Of a DNA stretch of 64,000 nucleotides, positions 17,829 to 26,981 are shown piece by piece (position 1 is the first letter of the stretch; each line of letters begins with the position of its first letter). Source of the DNA: Methanobacteriaceae archaeon (GTDB lineage Archaea > Methanobacteriota > Methanobacteria > Methanobacteriales > Methanobacteriaceae); NCBI GenBank assembly GCA_013403005.1, contig JACBOA010000001.1:310001-374000 (forward strand). The letters run 5' to 3'. The notes beneath the pieces were generated by a model. It was not told the DNA's origin, did not search any database, and saw nothing but the letters and a program-made list of their open reading frames with translations. The translations under genes were made by a program, and so were the position numbers.

Positions 17829-19340
17829 ATGTATGTTAACATGAAGAAAGAGTTTTTAAATGATATTGAAAGCACTGCTGATATTTTAATTCCTAAAGAT
17901 CCCTTGGAAAGAGTTATTGGGCATGATGACATCATAAAGTTTGTTAAAATTGCTGCCAAACAAAGGAGAAATCTTTTACTGGTCGGCCCTCCGGGGATAG
18001 GGAAATCTCTCATAGCCCAAGCCATATCTTTTCACCTGGCCAAGCCCCAGGAAGAAATTACTGTTGTTAACAACCCAGAACAGCCTGAAAGACCATTTGT
18101 GGAAGTAAAAACCCGTAAGGAGATTGAAAACGAAATAGAAGATCTGCAAAGGGCTGAAGGTGAGATTGTAACTCCCCAGGAAGTTCCAGAAATTGTTGCC
18201 GAACGTTTAGGTTTCAGATGTTCCAATTGTGAGAACTATACCAGCGCCTACCAGAGCATATGTCCCCACTGCGGGTCTGATAAATATTCACACCTCAACG
18301 CCCGCAGAAAACATCTGGGGGACCTTTTAGGAATGTTTGAAATGGACAGTGGGCCAGTTAATGTTCCCCAGGACAGAGTAACCACCACTCGCATGCATCA
18401 GGGTAGAGAAGAGGTGGTGATTTATGAAAGGGCAGATGGTGACCGGATCAAAATTTTGGATCAGCACGCCCTTGAAAAAAGGAGAGAAATGGTGGAGGAG
18501 AAACCCAAAAATATAATAGTCCCCCTGGAGCGGAAGAGTTTCATCCAGGCCACCGGGGCCAGTGAAACTGAATTACTGGGAGATGTAAGGCATGATCCCT
18601 ATGGAGGTCATCCTGATCTGGGAACACAACCCTATGAAAGGGTAGTTCCTGGTGCAGTTCACGAAGCCCATGAAGGAGTTCTTTTTATTGATGAAATCGT
18701 TCATATAGCTCCTCTGCAGCGATACATATTAAGTGCCATGCAGGACAAGTACTTTCCTATTGTGGGTAGAAATCCTCAAAGCGCTGGAAGTTCAGTGAAA
18801 GTAGAAGATGTTCCCTGTGACTTCATATTTGTAGGTGCCTGTAATATCCGTGACATTCAACACATACTACCGCCTTTACGTTCTCGTATACAGGGCGAAG
18901 GATACGAAATACTCCTGAAAACTACCATGCCGGATACTGAGGAGAACCAGGCAAAAATGGCTCAGTTCGTAGCTCAGGAGATCGAAATAGATGGAAAAAT
19001 ACCACATGCCACCTTAAGTGCCGTAAAATTAATTGTGGAAGAAGCACGCAAAAGAGCTAAAATAATTGATGACCAGAAGGATTCCCTAACCTTAAGACTT
19101 CGAGATCTGGGAGGTCTTGTTCGCATGGCTGGTGATATGGCAGTTATGGAAGGAGATTCTTTAATTGATGAACGACACATAATTTTCGCCATAAAAAATG
19201 CCATATCCATAGAGGATCAGATCTTAGAACGCTATCAATCATTTGAACAGGCACTGGAAAAAGATCTTTCAACTTCACAGAAGAAGCATTCTGTGAAAAA
19301 AGGAGTATCCAATGATCATGTGGACCGCAGCTACCTTTAA
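17829..19340 (+). CDS. Lon-like AAA+ ATPase with zinc ribbon, no protease domain
   Basis: A 503-residue AAA+ protein closest in pattern to the ATPase half of archaeal LonB. Walker A is 'GPPGIGKS' at residues 53-60. 'HDPYGGHPDLGTQPYERVVPG' precedes Walker B 'GVLFIDEI'. The sensor region 'CDFIFVGACN' is followed by an arginine-finger segment 'LPPLRSRI' and a helical lid to about residue 465. Between Walker A and B sits a zinc ribbon, CxxC at 131/134 and CxxC at 145/148. The protein ends where the Lon serine-lysine protease would begin, and LonB membrane helices are absent. It is therefore probably a remodelling ATPase, not a protease. The ATG with GAGGGAT upstream is preferred to a TTG four codons earlier. 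Confidence 0.82.
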   Translation: MYVNMKKEFLNDIESTADILIPKDPLERVIGHDDIIKFVKIAAKQRRNLLLVGPPGIGKSLIAQAISFHLAKPQEEITVVNNPEQPERPFVEVKTRKEIENEIEDLQRAEGEIVTPQEVPEIVAERLGFRCSNCENYTSAYQSICPHCGSDKYSHLNARRKHLGDLLGMFEMDSGPVNVPQDRVTTTRMHQGREEVVIYERADGDRIKILDQHALEKRREMVEEKPKNIIVPLERKSFIQATGASETELLGDVRHDPYGGHPDLGTQPYERVVPGAVHEAHEGVLFIDEIVHIAPLQRYILSAMQDKYFPIVGRNPQSAGSSVKVEDVPCDFIFVGACNIRDIQHILPPLRSRIQGEGYEILLKTTMPDTEENQAKMAQFVAQEIEIDGKIPHATLSAVKLIVEEARKRAKIIDDQKDSLTLRLRDLGGLVRMAGDMAVMEGDSLIDERHIIFAIKNAISIEDQILERYQSFEQALEKDLSTSQKKHSVKKGVSNDHVDRSYL

Positions 19341-19517
19341 AATTCACGTATTAGATATTATTTTTTTAAACTTTTTTTAAAGTCTTTATTATGAAATTAT
19401 ACTATTTATCTAATACTAGGTCTAGAAATGAAAAGATTTAATTATTTAAATGATGATATTGATATAGTAATAGTCTGAAATCTGGTTTAAACAATATAAT
19501 TATTAACAATTGATACC

Positions 19518-20516
19518 ATGAACCACTATTCCAAGGGAAACTGGAAATCATCCAATGGTGCTCCCACTGATATCCATAAATTTGTGGGGAATACTCCAAA
19601 TTATCCGCAGGATGAGAATTTTCTGGAAGCATATGATATTCCAGAAATGATGGAAGATTACCTTTTTGAACTGGAAATAAGGAACTACTCCCATAACACC
19701 ATCAAAACTTACCGGTCAATCATAAACAATTTCTACAATTTCCTGAAAGATGAGAAGGATCTGAATGATGAAAGGCAGGTTTTAAGAGGTTTCAAACGTT
19801 ATATTCGTTATTTGAAGCGTGAAAAGAATGTTTCACAGAATTATATTTATTTGGTGACTGTGGTAGTTAAGAAATTCTTTGAATTTGGGGGTATAACCAT
19901 CCTGGATGAGGTTCAAACTCCGAAAAGAACCAAATCACTCCCTAAATCCCTTAACGAGGATGAAGTAAAAAGCCTTATTCATGCACTGGATAATTATGAG
20001 CCAGTTGATTCATCTTCACCCACATCTGAATCTTTAAAACTCCGAAATAAGTTAATATTAGCACTTTTATATTCTTCTGGGTTGCGAGTTTCAGAACTGG
20101 TTACTCTGCAGACAAACCATGTTGATTTGGATGAAAGAACCATCAGAATACGTGGGAAAGGGGAAAAAGATAGGATAGTTCTTTTCGATGATGCTACCCG
20201 GGAAATGCTTATTGAATTCTTACAAAAAAGAACCTGTGATAGTGAATACCTTTTTGTAAACCGTAAAGGTAATCATTTAACTCCCCGCTATGTGCAGATG
20301 ATGATCAAAGATTACGCCAGGGTGGCAGGTATAAAAAAGAAGGTAACTCCCCATATCCTCCGCCACTCATTCGCCACCCACCTCTTAAAGAATGGTGTGG
20401 ATATTCGCGCCATCCAACAACTTCTAGGCCATTCAAATTTATCCACCACTCAGATATACACCAGTGTAGATATGGTAACGCTTAAAAATGTTTATGATAA
20501 GGCTAAACTGCTTTAA
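19518..20516 (+). CDS. xerA: Tyrosine recombinase XerA
   Basis: A 332-residue tyrosine recombinase. The SAM-like N-terminal domain (about 45-135) is followed by the catalytic domain with 'SSGLRVSELVTL' (first Arg), 'GKGEKDRIV' (Lys), 'HILRHSFATHLL' (His and second Arg), 'LLGHSNLSTTQ' (His) and nucleophile Tyr314 in 'IYTSVD'. All six catalytic residues are present. XerA resolves chromosome dimers at dif in archaea. An extra 40-45 residue N-terminal tail rich in Asn, Pro and Ser is longer than in well-studied XerA proteins. No flanking mobile-element genes or attachment repeats are visible, so it is a housekeeping enzyme. Confidence 0.9.
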   Translation: MNHYSKGNWKSSNGAPTDIHKFVGNTPNYPQDENFLEAYDIPEMMEDYLFELEIRNYSHNTIKTYRSIINNFYNFLKDEKDLNDERQVLRGFKRYIRYLKREKNVSQNYIYLVTVVVKKFFEFGGITILDEVQTPKRTKSLPKSLNEDEVKSLIHALDNYEPVDSSSPTSESLKLRNKLILALLYSSGLRVSELVTLQTNHVDLDERTIRIRGKGEKDRIVLFDDATREMLIEFLQKRTCDSEYLFVNRKGNHLTPRYVQMMIKDYARVAGIKKKVTPHILRHSFATHLLKNGVDIRAIQQLLGHSNLSTTQIYTSVDMVTLKNVYDKAKLL

Positions 20517-21017
20517 AATTGTTTCATCAAATTTTTTTGTTATTAATTCTTCATAAACAGATTCTATTCATTAAAAATATTCATAAAAATTATATGGATA
20601 ATGATATTAATGAAAAAGAACATTAATAAGAATACATTTTATTAATTATTAATATAAAAGTATTATTATTTTAATATTTATCTTATTTTTTTTATCTTAT
20701 TATTTGTTCTATTATTGAACTCAAATTTTCAACTTTAAGCAGCTTTTATATCAATTATTAATTTATAATAATTTTTTAATAAATAATTTGTTCTGGAATA
20801 TATATAAAAAACATAAATTGTAAAGGCTTGCAAAGGCTAATTTCACGATTTTTTCTTCAGGGTGCATGGGTAAAAATTAAAAATGGAAAAGTATAAAACT
20901 AATGAAATCAATACTCGATATTGATATTAAATATAGAAAATAGATATCGAATTTAGATATAAATTAATAGGTGTACTGGGATCAGTAGTTGTACAAATAA
21001 GTAGTGGGAGTAGAAAA
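20517..21017. other. Very AT-rich 500-base intergenic gap
   Basis: This gap between xerA and the PadR gene is dominated by runs of A and T and holds no supported reading frame or RNA gene. I looked for a dif-like 28-bp palindrome for XerA and could not pick one out with confidence. The only organised sequence is an inverted repeat near 20915-20950. Confidence 0.4.
20915..20950. promoter_or_regulatory. Candidate PadR operator (inverted TCGATAT ... ATATCGA)
   Basis: TCGATAT at 20915-20921 and its exact inverse ATATCGA at 20944-20950 flank a TATA-like stretch, about 70-100 bases before the padR-like gene. PadR proteins commonly repress their own genes through dyads near the promoter. Assignment is by position and symmetry only. 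Confidence 0.35.
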
Positions 21018-21323
21018 ATGGCTTTAAATCGAAAGTTTTTCCTGGGATTTATCCGCATACACATACTCTACCATGCAAGCAAGGAAGAAATCTATGGAGT
21101 GCAGATGATTAAAGAGCTTAAAAATCATGGTTATAAAGTCAGTCCGGGTACAATGTATCCTATACTTCACTCTCTGGAAAGCGAGGGGTTTTTGAAATGT
21201 AGAAAAGAGAACGTTAACGGAAAAATAAGGAAATATTACCAAATAACATCTAAGGGTAGGAAAATCCTTCAGGAATCTCGAGTTAAAATCAATGAACTAA
21301 TAAATGAGGTTATGGATGATTAG
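21018..21323 (+). CDS. PadR family transcriptional regulator
   Basis: A 101-residue winged-helix protein of the PadR family. It shows 'YGVQMIKELKNHGYKVSPGTMYPILHSLESEGFL', the standard recognition-helix and wing arrangement, and a C-terminal 'YYQITSKGRKIL' strand-helix. It lacks the long C-terminal helical domain of larger PadR proteins, so it is of the short type. The next gene encodes an MFS transporter on the same strand; PadR regulators often control adjacent efflux pumps, so this is the likely target along with padR itself. The ligand is unknown. Confidence 0.88.
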   Translation: MALNRKFFLGFIRIHILYHASKEEIYGVQMIKELKNHGYKVSPGTMYPILHSLESEGFLKCRKENVNGKIRKYYQITSKGRKILQESRVKINELINEVMDD

Positions 21324-21515
21324 AGAGGTTATGATGATTAGATCTCACCTGGAAGATGACCAGAGCCTAAGGTAATATAATGGATGTTTGTAGTAGGATG
21401 CAGCGGATTATAGATTCAATTGATTATAGATTCCATTTAAAGAATTTAGATTTCTTTAAGGATTTCTTTAAGGACTTTAAGATCTTAGGTTCCATGGAAA
21501 AATTGAGGAATTTTT

Positions 21516-22703
21516 ATGTTCAAACTAAATTTTGAGTTATCAAAGGATAGTATAAAAAACAACTCCATCAAATTCATCGTTCTATTGGGAATTGTAAGCT
21601 TATTTGGTGACATGACCTATGAAGGTGCTCGCAGCATAACTGGCCCCTACTTGGCATTACTGGGTGCTAATGCTGCTGCAGTAGGTTTCGTAGCTGGATT
21701 TGGAGAGTTAATAGGTTACGCACTTCGTTTTCTCTCAGGATATCTGGCGGATAAAACAAGAAGGTACTGGTTTATGACCATTACCGGCTACGCAGTGAAC
21801 CTAATCGCAGTACCATTACTTGCTTTTGCTGGAAACTGGCCTATGGCAGCTTTTCTATTGATTGCTGAAAGAATGGGAAAAGCCATACGCACACCACCCC
21901 GTGATGTAATGTTATCCCATGCCACATCACAGGTTGGGTCTGGATGGGGATTCGGACTCCACGAAGCCATGGATCAGATCGGAGCCATTTTAGGGCCTCT
22001 GTTGGTGGCGGTGATTATGTATTGGAATGGTAATTACCAAACCAGCTTTCTATTTTTGTTCCTACCAGCAATTCTGGCTTTAACCGTACTTCTTACTTCA
22101 AGATTTTTATACCCTAACCCTCATGATTTAGAAATAAATGTCCCCCAACTGGAAACAAAAGGACTGATGAAAATATACTGGATTTACATTGTGGGGGTAA
22201 TTTTCATTGCTCTTGGATTTGCTGATTTCCCCCTAATCGCTTTTCATTTCCAAAAGGTAGAAACAGTCTCACCAGTAATGATCCCCATCTTTTATTCTGT
22301 AGCCATGGGTGTGGATGCACTGGCAGCTTTAATATTCGGAAGATTCTTTGATAAGATCGGAATGTGGGCCTTAATCATGGCAGTCACGGCATCAGCCTTT
22401 TTCGCTCCACTGGTATTCTGGGGTGGATTTAACCTGGCTTTACTGGGAATGGTATTATGGGGAGTGGGAATGGGTGCCCAAGAATCCATTATGAGGGCAG
22501 CAGTTGCGGGAATGTCACCTATTAATAGGAGAGGATCCGCCTATGGTATATTCAGCACAATTTATGGAGTTTCATGGTTCATAGGAAGTTTTGCCATGGG
22601 AATCATTTATGACTTCTCTCTCAGTTTGATGGTGATTTTTTCAGTATTAACGCAGATAATAGCAATCCTACCTCTACTATTAATCAGAAATCATCGCCCA
22701 TGA
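21516..22703 (+). CDS. MFS transporter
   Basis: A 395-residue major facilitator superfamily protein with about 12 helices. The loop 2-3 signature appears as 'GYLADKTRRYWFMTITG', and a corresponding 'GRFFDKIGMWALIMA' lies between helices 8 and 9. The motif 'AERMGKAIRTPPRDVMLSHAT' after helix 4 is characteristic of a subgroup of uncharacterised prokaryotic MFS proteins. The substrate cannot be read from sequence. The neighbouring PadR gene suggests efflux of a toxic compound. TTGAGGAA lies upstream of the ATG as ribosome binding site. Confidence 0.87.
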   Translation: MFKLNFELSKDSIKNNSIKFIVLLGIVSLFGDMTYEGARSITGPYLALLGANAAAVGFVAGFGELIGYALRFLSGYLADKTRRYWFMTITGYAVNLIAVPLLAFAGNWPMAAFLLIAERMGKAIRTPPRDVMLSHATSQVGSGWGFGLHEAMDQIGAILGPLLVAVIMYWNGNYQTSFLFLFLPAILALTVLLTSRFLYPNPHDLEINVPQLETKGLMKIYWIYIVGVIFIALGFADFPLIAFHFQKVETVSPVMIPIFYSVAMGVDALAALIFGRFFDKIGMWALIMAVTASAFFAPLVFWGGFNLALLGMVLWGVGMGAQESIMRAAVAGMSPINRRGSAYGIFSTIYGVSWFIGSFAMGIIYDFSLSLMVIFSVLTQIIAILPLLLIRNHRP

Positions 22704-22929
22704 TGTAATTCAGGCCAGAAAAACTGATTTAAAACTCAAAAAGCACATTTAATGACTTTATAATTAATTATCTCAAAGATATTTATTTATAGGGTTTTGG
22801 ACATAGTTACAACTAAGCTCAGGTATAACTGGTTCAGGATTCAAAATTAAGATCATTCAGGAGTATTTGTGAATTATGATTGTATGATTGTGAAAAATCA
22901 TCATTAAAATTTAGGGGGGTTGTTGTTTT

Positions 22930-23880
22930 TTGAGGAAATTCCCAAGGCCGTGTCTGGTTTCAAGTAAATGTATAGAATTCGAGGCCTGTCGTTACAATGG
23001 TCTTATCATCAAAAGTAGCCTGGTTGAAAAGCTTAAAAACTTCGCGGATTTTATCCCAGTTTGTCCCGAGGTGGAAATTGGACTGGGCATACCCCGGGAC
23101 CCTATTCACCTGGAGGAAAATAATGATCAGATAATGCTAATCCAACCTTCAACAGGTGCTGATTTCACCGAAAACATGGAATACTTTGCAGATTCTTTTT
23201 TGAATTCTATCGAAGTGGTAGATGGGTTCATCCTCAAAAATAAATCCCCTTCCTGCGGTATTAAAGCAGTTAAGGTTTATCCTCCCGGGGCTAAAGCAAG
23301 ACCCCGTACAGATGGAGTTGGATTGTTCGCCAGAAAGGTTTTTGAAAGTTTTCCCTATCTCCCTGTTGAGGATGAAGGCCGCCTGCGCAATCTATATTTA
23401 AGGGAAAATTACCTGACACGAATTTACACCCTAGCAGAATTCCGGGAAAATGTTGAAAATGGGGATTTCGCTAGCCTAGTTAATTTCCACCGGAAAAATA
23501 AGTTATTATTCCTATCCTACAGTCAAACTTATACCCGTAAACTGGGCAGATTGGTGGCTAATTCCTCAAAGAATTCTTTAAATGAGTTAATTGAAAAATA
23601 TAAACAGATTATGAGAAAGATGCTTGTTAAGGATCCTTTGCCACCTGCCAATATCAATGTTTTAATGCATGCTATGGGACATTTCTCTAAGGATCTCCAT
23701 CACCAGGAGAAATCATTTTTCCTGGAATCATTGGAAAAATACAGGCAGGGAAGAGTACCATTATTAGTAACTCAAAACTTACTTAAATCATGGATCATCC
23801 GTTTTAACAATGAATATCTTTCTGATCAGACTTTCTTTGAACCATACCCTGATGAACTCATGGAAATAACCTTCATTTAA
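22930..23880 (+). CDS. DUF523-DUF1722 (YbgA-like) protein
   Basis: A 316-residue two-domain protein. Residues about 5-150 form DUF523 ('CPEVEIGLGIPRDPI', 'KNKSPSCGIKAV'), with several conserved cysteines that could bind a metal or Fe-S cluster. Residues about 190-305 form DUF1722/YbgA ('NFHRKNKLLFLSYSQTYTRKLG', 'VLMHAMGHFSKDL'). In many bacteria ybgA is next to phrB, and here too a photolyase gene follows directly. Function is unknown, but this recurring neighbourhood suggests a role connected with light-dependent DNA repair or its cofactor. The start is a TTG; a G-rich stretch lies about ten bases upstream and no ATG is in frame nearby. Confidence 0.87.
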   Translation: MRKFPRPCLVSSKCIEFEACRYNGLIIKSSLVEKLKNFADFIPVCPEVEIGLGIPRDPIHLEENNDQIMLIQPSTGADFTENMEYFADSFLNSIEVVDGFILKNKSPSCGIKAVKVYPPGAKARPRTDGVGLFARKVFESFPYLPVEDEGRLRNLYLRENYLTRIYTLAEFRENVENGDFASLVNFHRKNKLLFLSYSQTYTRKLGRLVANSSKNSLNELIEKYKQIMRKMLVKDPLPPANINVLMHAMGHFSKDLHHQEKSFFLESLEKYRQGRVPLLVTQNLLKSWIIRFNNEYLSDQTFFEPYPDELMEITFI

Positions 23881-23986
23881 CTTAAACTATCATCAATTTT
23901 TAAATTCAAATCTTCAATATCCACCTAAAATCATTTGTATTATCCAAAGTTCTCTTGTGTTCCTTATCTTATGGAAGTTGATGAAC

Positions 23987-25354
23987 ATGATCCAAAGCCA
24001 ACGGTTGAGTAAACTTAATGAGAATCCAGTACAGGAGGGGGATTATGTTTTATACTGGATGCAGGCATCTCCCCGTTCACACTATAACCATGCACTGGAA
24101 TACAGCATAATGAAGGCTAATCATCTTAAAAAGCCATTACTGGTATATTTTGGTTTAACTAATGATTTTCCAGAGGCTAATAAGAGACATTACTCCTTCT
24201 TACTTCAGGGACTTCAAAACACCAAGATTTCCCTAGAAAAGAGGGGAATAAAGATGGTGGTTCAGTTAGTTTCACCCCCTGAAGGTGCCAGGGAGTTAGC
24301 AGAAAACGCTTCCATGTTAATCACTGATAAGGGATATCTTAAAATTCAAAGAGAATGGATTCAGATGGTTATTGATAGTGTAAAGTGTCCCATGCAACAG
24401 GTAGAAACCAATGTGGTGGTTCCCCTTGAAACCGCTTCACCTAAAGAAGAATATTCTGCGGCCACCCTCCGCAGAAAGATAAATAAAAGACTAAAAGATT
24501 TTTTAGTGCCACTTAAAATGGAAAATCATCTAAAAAGCTCACAGGAACTGGATATTGAATCAATAACTCTCGATAATTTGAATAGGCTCATGAAAAGGAT
24601 GAGGCTTGATTCTAAAGTCGAATCAGTTGAACATTTTAAAGGAGGCACTGAAAATGCCCTTAAATTGCTTGATGATTTCCTTAAAAATAAGATCGATAAA
24701 TTTGAAGAGAGAAATGATCCCACCAGGGATTATCTGTCCCATATGAGTCCCTACCTTCATTTTGGTCAGATATCTCCTCTTTACATCGCACTCAAAGTTT
24801 TAAAAACCAACAGTCCTGGTAAAAATGCTTATCTGGAAGAATTAATTATAAGGCGGGAGCTGGCCATGAACTTCGTTTATTACAATCCACATTATCATCG
24901 CTTGAATTGTCTTCCAGAATGGGCTCTTAAAACTCTAATGAAACACCGAAATGATAAACGAGAATACCTGTATTCTTTTAAAGACTTTGAAAATGCAGAA
25001 ACTCATGATCCCTACTGGAATGCAGCCCAGAATGAGATGAGATATAAGGGTAAAATGCATGGTTATATGAGAATGTACTGGGGTAAAAAAATTCTCGAAT
25101 GGACCAATGAACCTGAAGAAGCTTACCAGATTGCCCTTACCCTCAATAATAAGTATGAGTTGGATGGTCGGGACCCTAATGGATTTGCAGGGGTGGCCTG
25201 GTGTTTCGGAAAGCATGACCGTGCATGGAAGGAGAGGGAAATATACGGAAAAGTACGTTACATGAATGCCAATGGTCTTAAAAGAAAATTCAAAATAGAC
25301 CTTTATGTTGATAGCATAGAAGATGTGATGAATAATACGGATATGGATGATTAA
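23987..25354 (+). CDS. phr: Class II CPD photolyase
   Basis: A photolyase of about 455 residues that uses FADH- and blue light to split cyclobutane pyrimidine dimers. The class II hallmarks are present: the N-terminal 'DYVLYWMQASPRSHYNHALE' in the antenna domain, and the C-terminal 'YELDGRDPNGFAGVAWCFGKHDRAWKEREIYGKVRYM' region, which I quote in pieces as 'YELDGRDPNGFAG' and 'FGKHDRAWKEREIYGKVR'. Methanothermobacter also has a class II enzyme. The frame extends ten codons upstream to a GTG. I favour the ATG beginning MIQSQRL, with GGAAG nine bases before it, but the ATG two codons earlier is also possible. It follows the YbgA-like gene. Confidence 0.93.
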   Translation: MIQSQRLSKLNENPVQEGDYVLYWMQASPRSHYNHALEYSIMKANHLKKPLLVYFGLTNDFPEANKRHYSFLLQGLQNTKISLEKRGIKMVVQLVSPPEGARELAENASMLITDKGYLKIQREWIQMVIDSVKCPMQQVETNVVVPLETASPKEEYSAATLRRKINKRLKDFLVPLKMENHLKSSQELDIESITLDNLNRLMKRMRLDSKVESVEHFKGGTENALKLLDDFLKNKIDKFEERNDPTRDYLSHMSPYLHFGQISPLYIALKVLKTNSPGKNAYLEELIIRRELAMNFVYYNPHYHRLNCLPEWALKTLMKHRNDKREYLYSFKDFENAETHDPYWNAAQNEMRYKGKMHGYMRMYWGKKILEWTNEPEEAYQIALTLNNKYELDGRDPNGFAGVAWCFGKHDRAWKEREIYGKVRYMNANGLKRKFKIDLYVDSIEDVMNNTDMDD

Positions 25355-25727
25355 TTAGTAAATTGGTGAATTTAGGATTTATTATTATAAATTAGGAGTT
25401 ATTGATTAATTTAGGGGATATGGATAAACAATATATAAATCCAACTGTAAAAATCATTTAAGAATTGAATTAAACAGTATCTGTCTAGTCAAGTAGGGGT
25501 TTGGGAAGTTTTCATTTTAAGAAAAGTTATATATTCATCATTGCATCTAATAAGTTAAGGAGCTTCACTGAAGCTTTGCACGGTATTTTAAAAGTTACTA
25601 GGATATTAGGATGTTAGTTAATAAGAGCATAATATCAGACTAATATCTGTCCTATGCACATTTAAAACATAATAGAAGTTGAATTGTAGGAGTATTGAAA
25701 ATTTTCATGAAGTAAAGAGTGATATGT
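25355..25727. other. Intergenic gap before bioY
   Basis: About 370 AT-rich bases with TATA-like stretches near 25430 and 25525. No reading frame or RNA gene can be supported. The distance suggests that bioY has its own promoter, but I cannot identify a biotin-repressor operator by eye. Confidence 0.4.
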
Positions 25728-26345
25728 ATGGAAATCAGCACTGAAAAATATTACCGGAAGAGATACTCATTATTTGAATGGAGATCAAACACCTCCACAG
25801 TTAATAAATTAATCATAGCATTTTTCATGGCCTGTGTTACAGGAATAATGGCTCAAGTTGTCATACCGCTACCCTGGACTCCGGTACCAATTACTGCCCA
25901 GACCTTTGCTGTCTTAATGGCTGGTGTGGTGCTGGGCCGTTGTTGGGGTGGCATAAGCCAGGTGATATATCTGGCAGTGGGCTTATTGGGTGTTCCCTGG
26001 TTTGCAGGACTTAGTGGTGGTTATACAATTATTTTAGGCGCTACAGGGGGTTATTTAATAGGTTTTATTCTTGCAGCACTCTTCCTTGGCTACTTCACAG
26101 ATAAATACACTCATTCCCGTAACTTCCGACCGATGCTGGGACTCATGCTCCTGGCTAACTTCGCCCTAATTTATATCCCGGGTTTAGTAGGATTGGGATT
26201 ATGGATGTACCTGGTTAAGGGAAGCTTCCCCACAATCTTAACCATTATTAGCATGGGTCTTTTACCCTTTATTTTCGGAGATCTGGTTAAAATAGGGGGA
26301 GCAGCTGCTTTAACCAAGGCCATAACGCCTAAAGATAGATATTAA
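25728..26345 (+). CDS. bioY: BioY biotin transporter substrate-binding subunit
   Basis: A protein of about 205 residues with six hydrophobic helices and the BioY signatures 'PLPWTPVPITAQTFAVLMAG' and 'GGYTIILGATGGYLIGF'. BioY is the S component of the biotin ECF transporter and captures biotin in the membrane; energy comes from shared EcfA/EcfT proteins, which are not encoded nearby. The N-terminal 30 residues are unusually charged compared with typical BioY. The start is set at the ATG beginning MEISTEK with GTGAT upstream. An in-frame GTG three codons earlier overlaps that site. Confidence 0.92.
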   Translation: MEISTEKYYRKRYSLFEWRSNTSTVNKLIIAFFMACVTGIMAQVVIPLPWTPVPITAQTFAVLMAGVVLGRCWGGISQVIYLAVGLLGVPWFAGLSGGYTIILGATGGYLIGFILAALFLGYFTDKYTHSRNFRPMLGLMLLANFALIYIPGLVGLGLWMYLVKGSFPTILTIISMGLLPFIFGDLVKIGGAAALTKAITPKDRY

Positions 26346-26397
26346 TCCAAAAGAAGGTTTATGGAAATTTAAGAGGATGTCTCAAAGGGAGAATAAT

Positions 26398-26829
26398 ATG
26401 GTGGGTAACGTCGAAATTGGCGTTGTTTCTGAGCCTGTGGAGATCAGAGCCCATCACCTCCTATGCATCCAAGGATTCCAGGGCCACGGCTACAGCAAGG
26501 ATTTCACGACAAATATGGCAAAAATTGTCCATAAACTCCGAGATAATCCTTCTACTTTTTTAAAGATTGTCAGAGGCGCGGATTCCATATGCAGGTATTG
26601 TCCTCATCTTTCAAATGGTACCTGTTATCTGGATCCCATATCTGAAAGCAGAATCAAGGTTATGGATAATTTATTACTTCAATATTTAGAAATTAACCAT
26701 GAATCCCTGGTATCCTGGAATGAGATAAAAACTTTAACCAAGAATTTAAGCCCACGGACTATTAAAAAGATATGTGCAAATTGTTTTTGGAAAAATAAGT
26801 GTTTATATTTCCAGAAAAGAGTTCTATAA
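26398..26829 (+). CDS. DUF1284 family cysteine-rich protein
   Basis: A protein of about 143 residues of the DUF1284 family, recognised by 'IRAHHLLCIQGFQGHGYS'. It contains several clustered cysteines: one in the HHLLC motif, 'CRYCPH' and 'NGTCYLD' in the middle, and 'CANCFWKNKC' at the end. This pattern suggests a bound Fe-S cluster or zinc, but the family has no assigned function. The ATG beginning MVGNVEI has GGGAG six bases upstream and is preferred to an in-frame ATG seven codons earlier. It lies about 50 bases after bioY on the same strand and may be co-transcribed. Confidence 0.83.
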   Translation: MVGNVEIGVVSEPVEIRAHHLLCIQGFQGHGYSKDFTTNMAKIVHKLRDNPSTFLKIVRGADSICRYCPHLSNGTCYLDPISESRIKVMDNLLLQYLEINHESLVSWNEIKTLTKNLSPRTIKKICANCFWKNKCLYFQKRVL

Positions 26830-26981
26830 AATTCATCATATCCTGATTGCAAATACAATCCAAGGTATGTGATATGGGGAAAATATTTTATTATAAAGTT
26901 TATCCTAAAAAAAAATAAGTTATAAAATTAAAATTAAGGATGGAAATAGTCATTCTGATTTCCATTTCTTGATTCTTCTAC

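Noticed and set aside
19518..20516. XerA as a sign of an integrated element
   Set aside because: All features fit chromosomal XerA; there are no flanking attachment repeats, tRNA genes, or other mobile genes.
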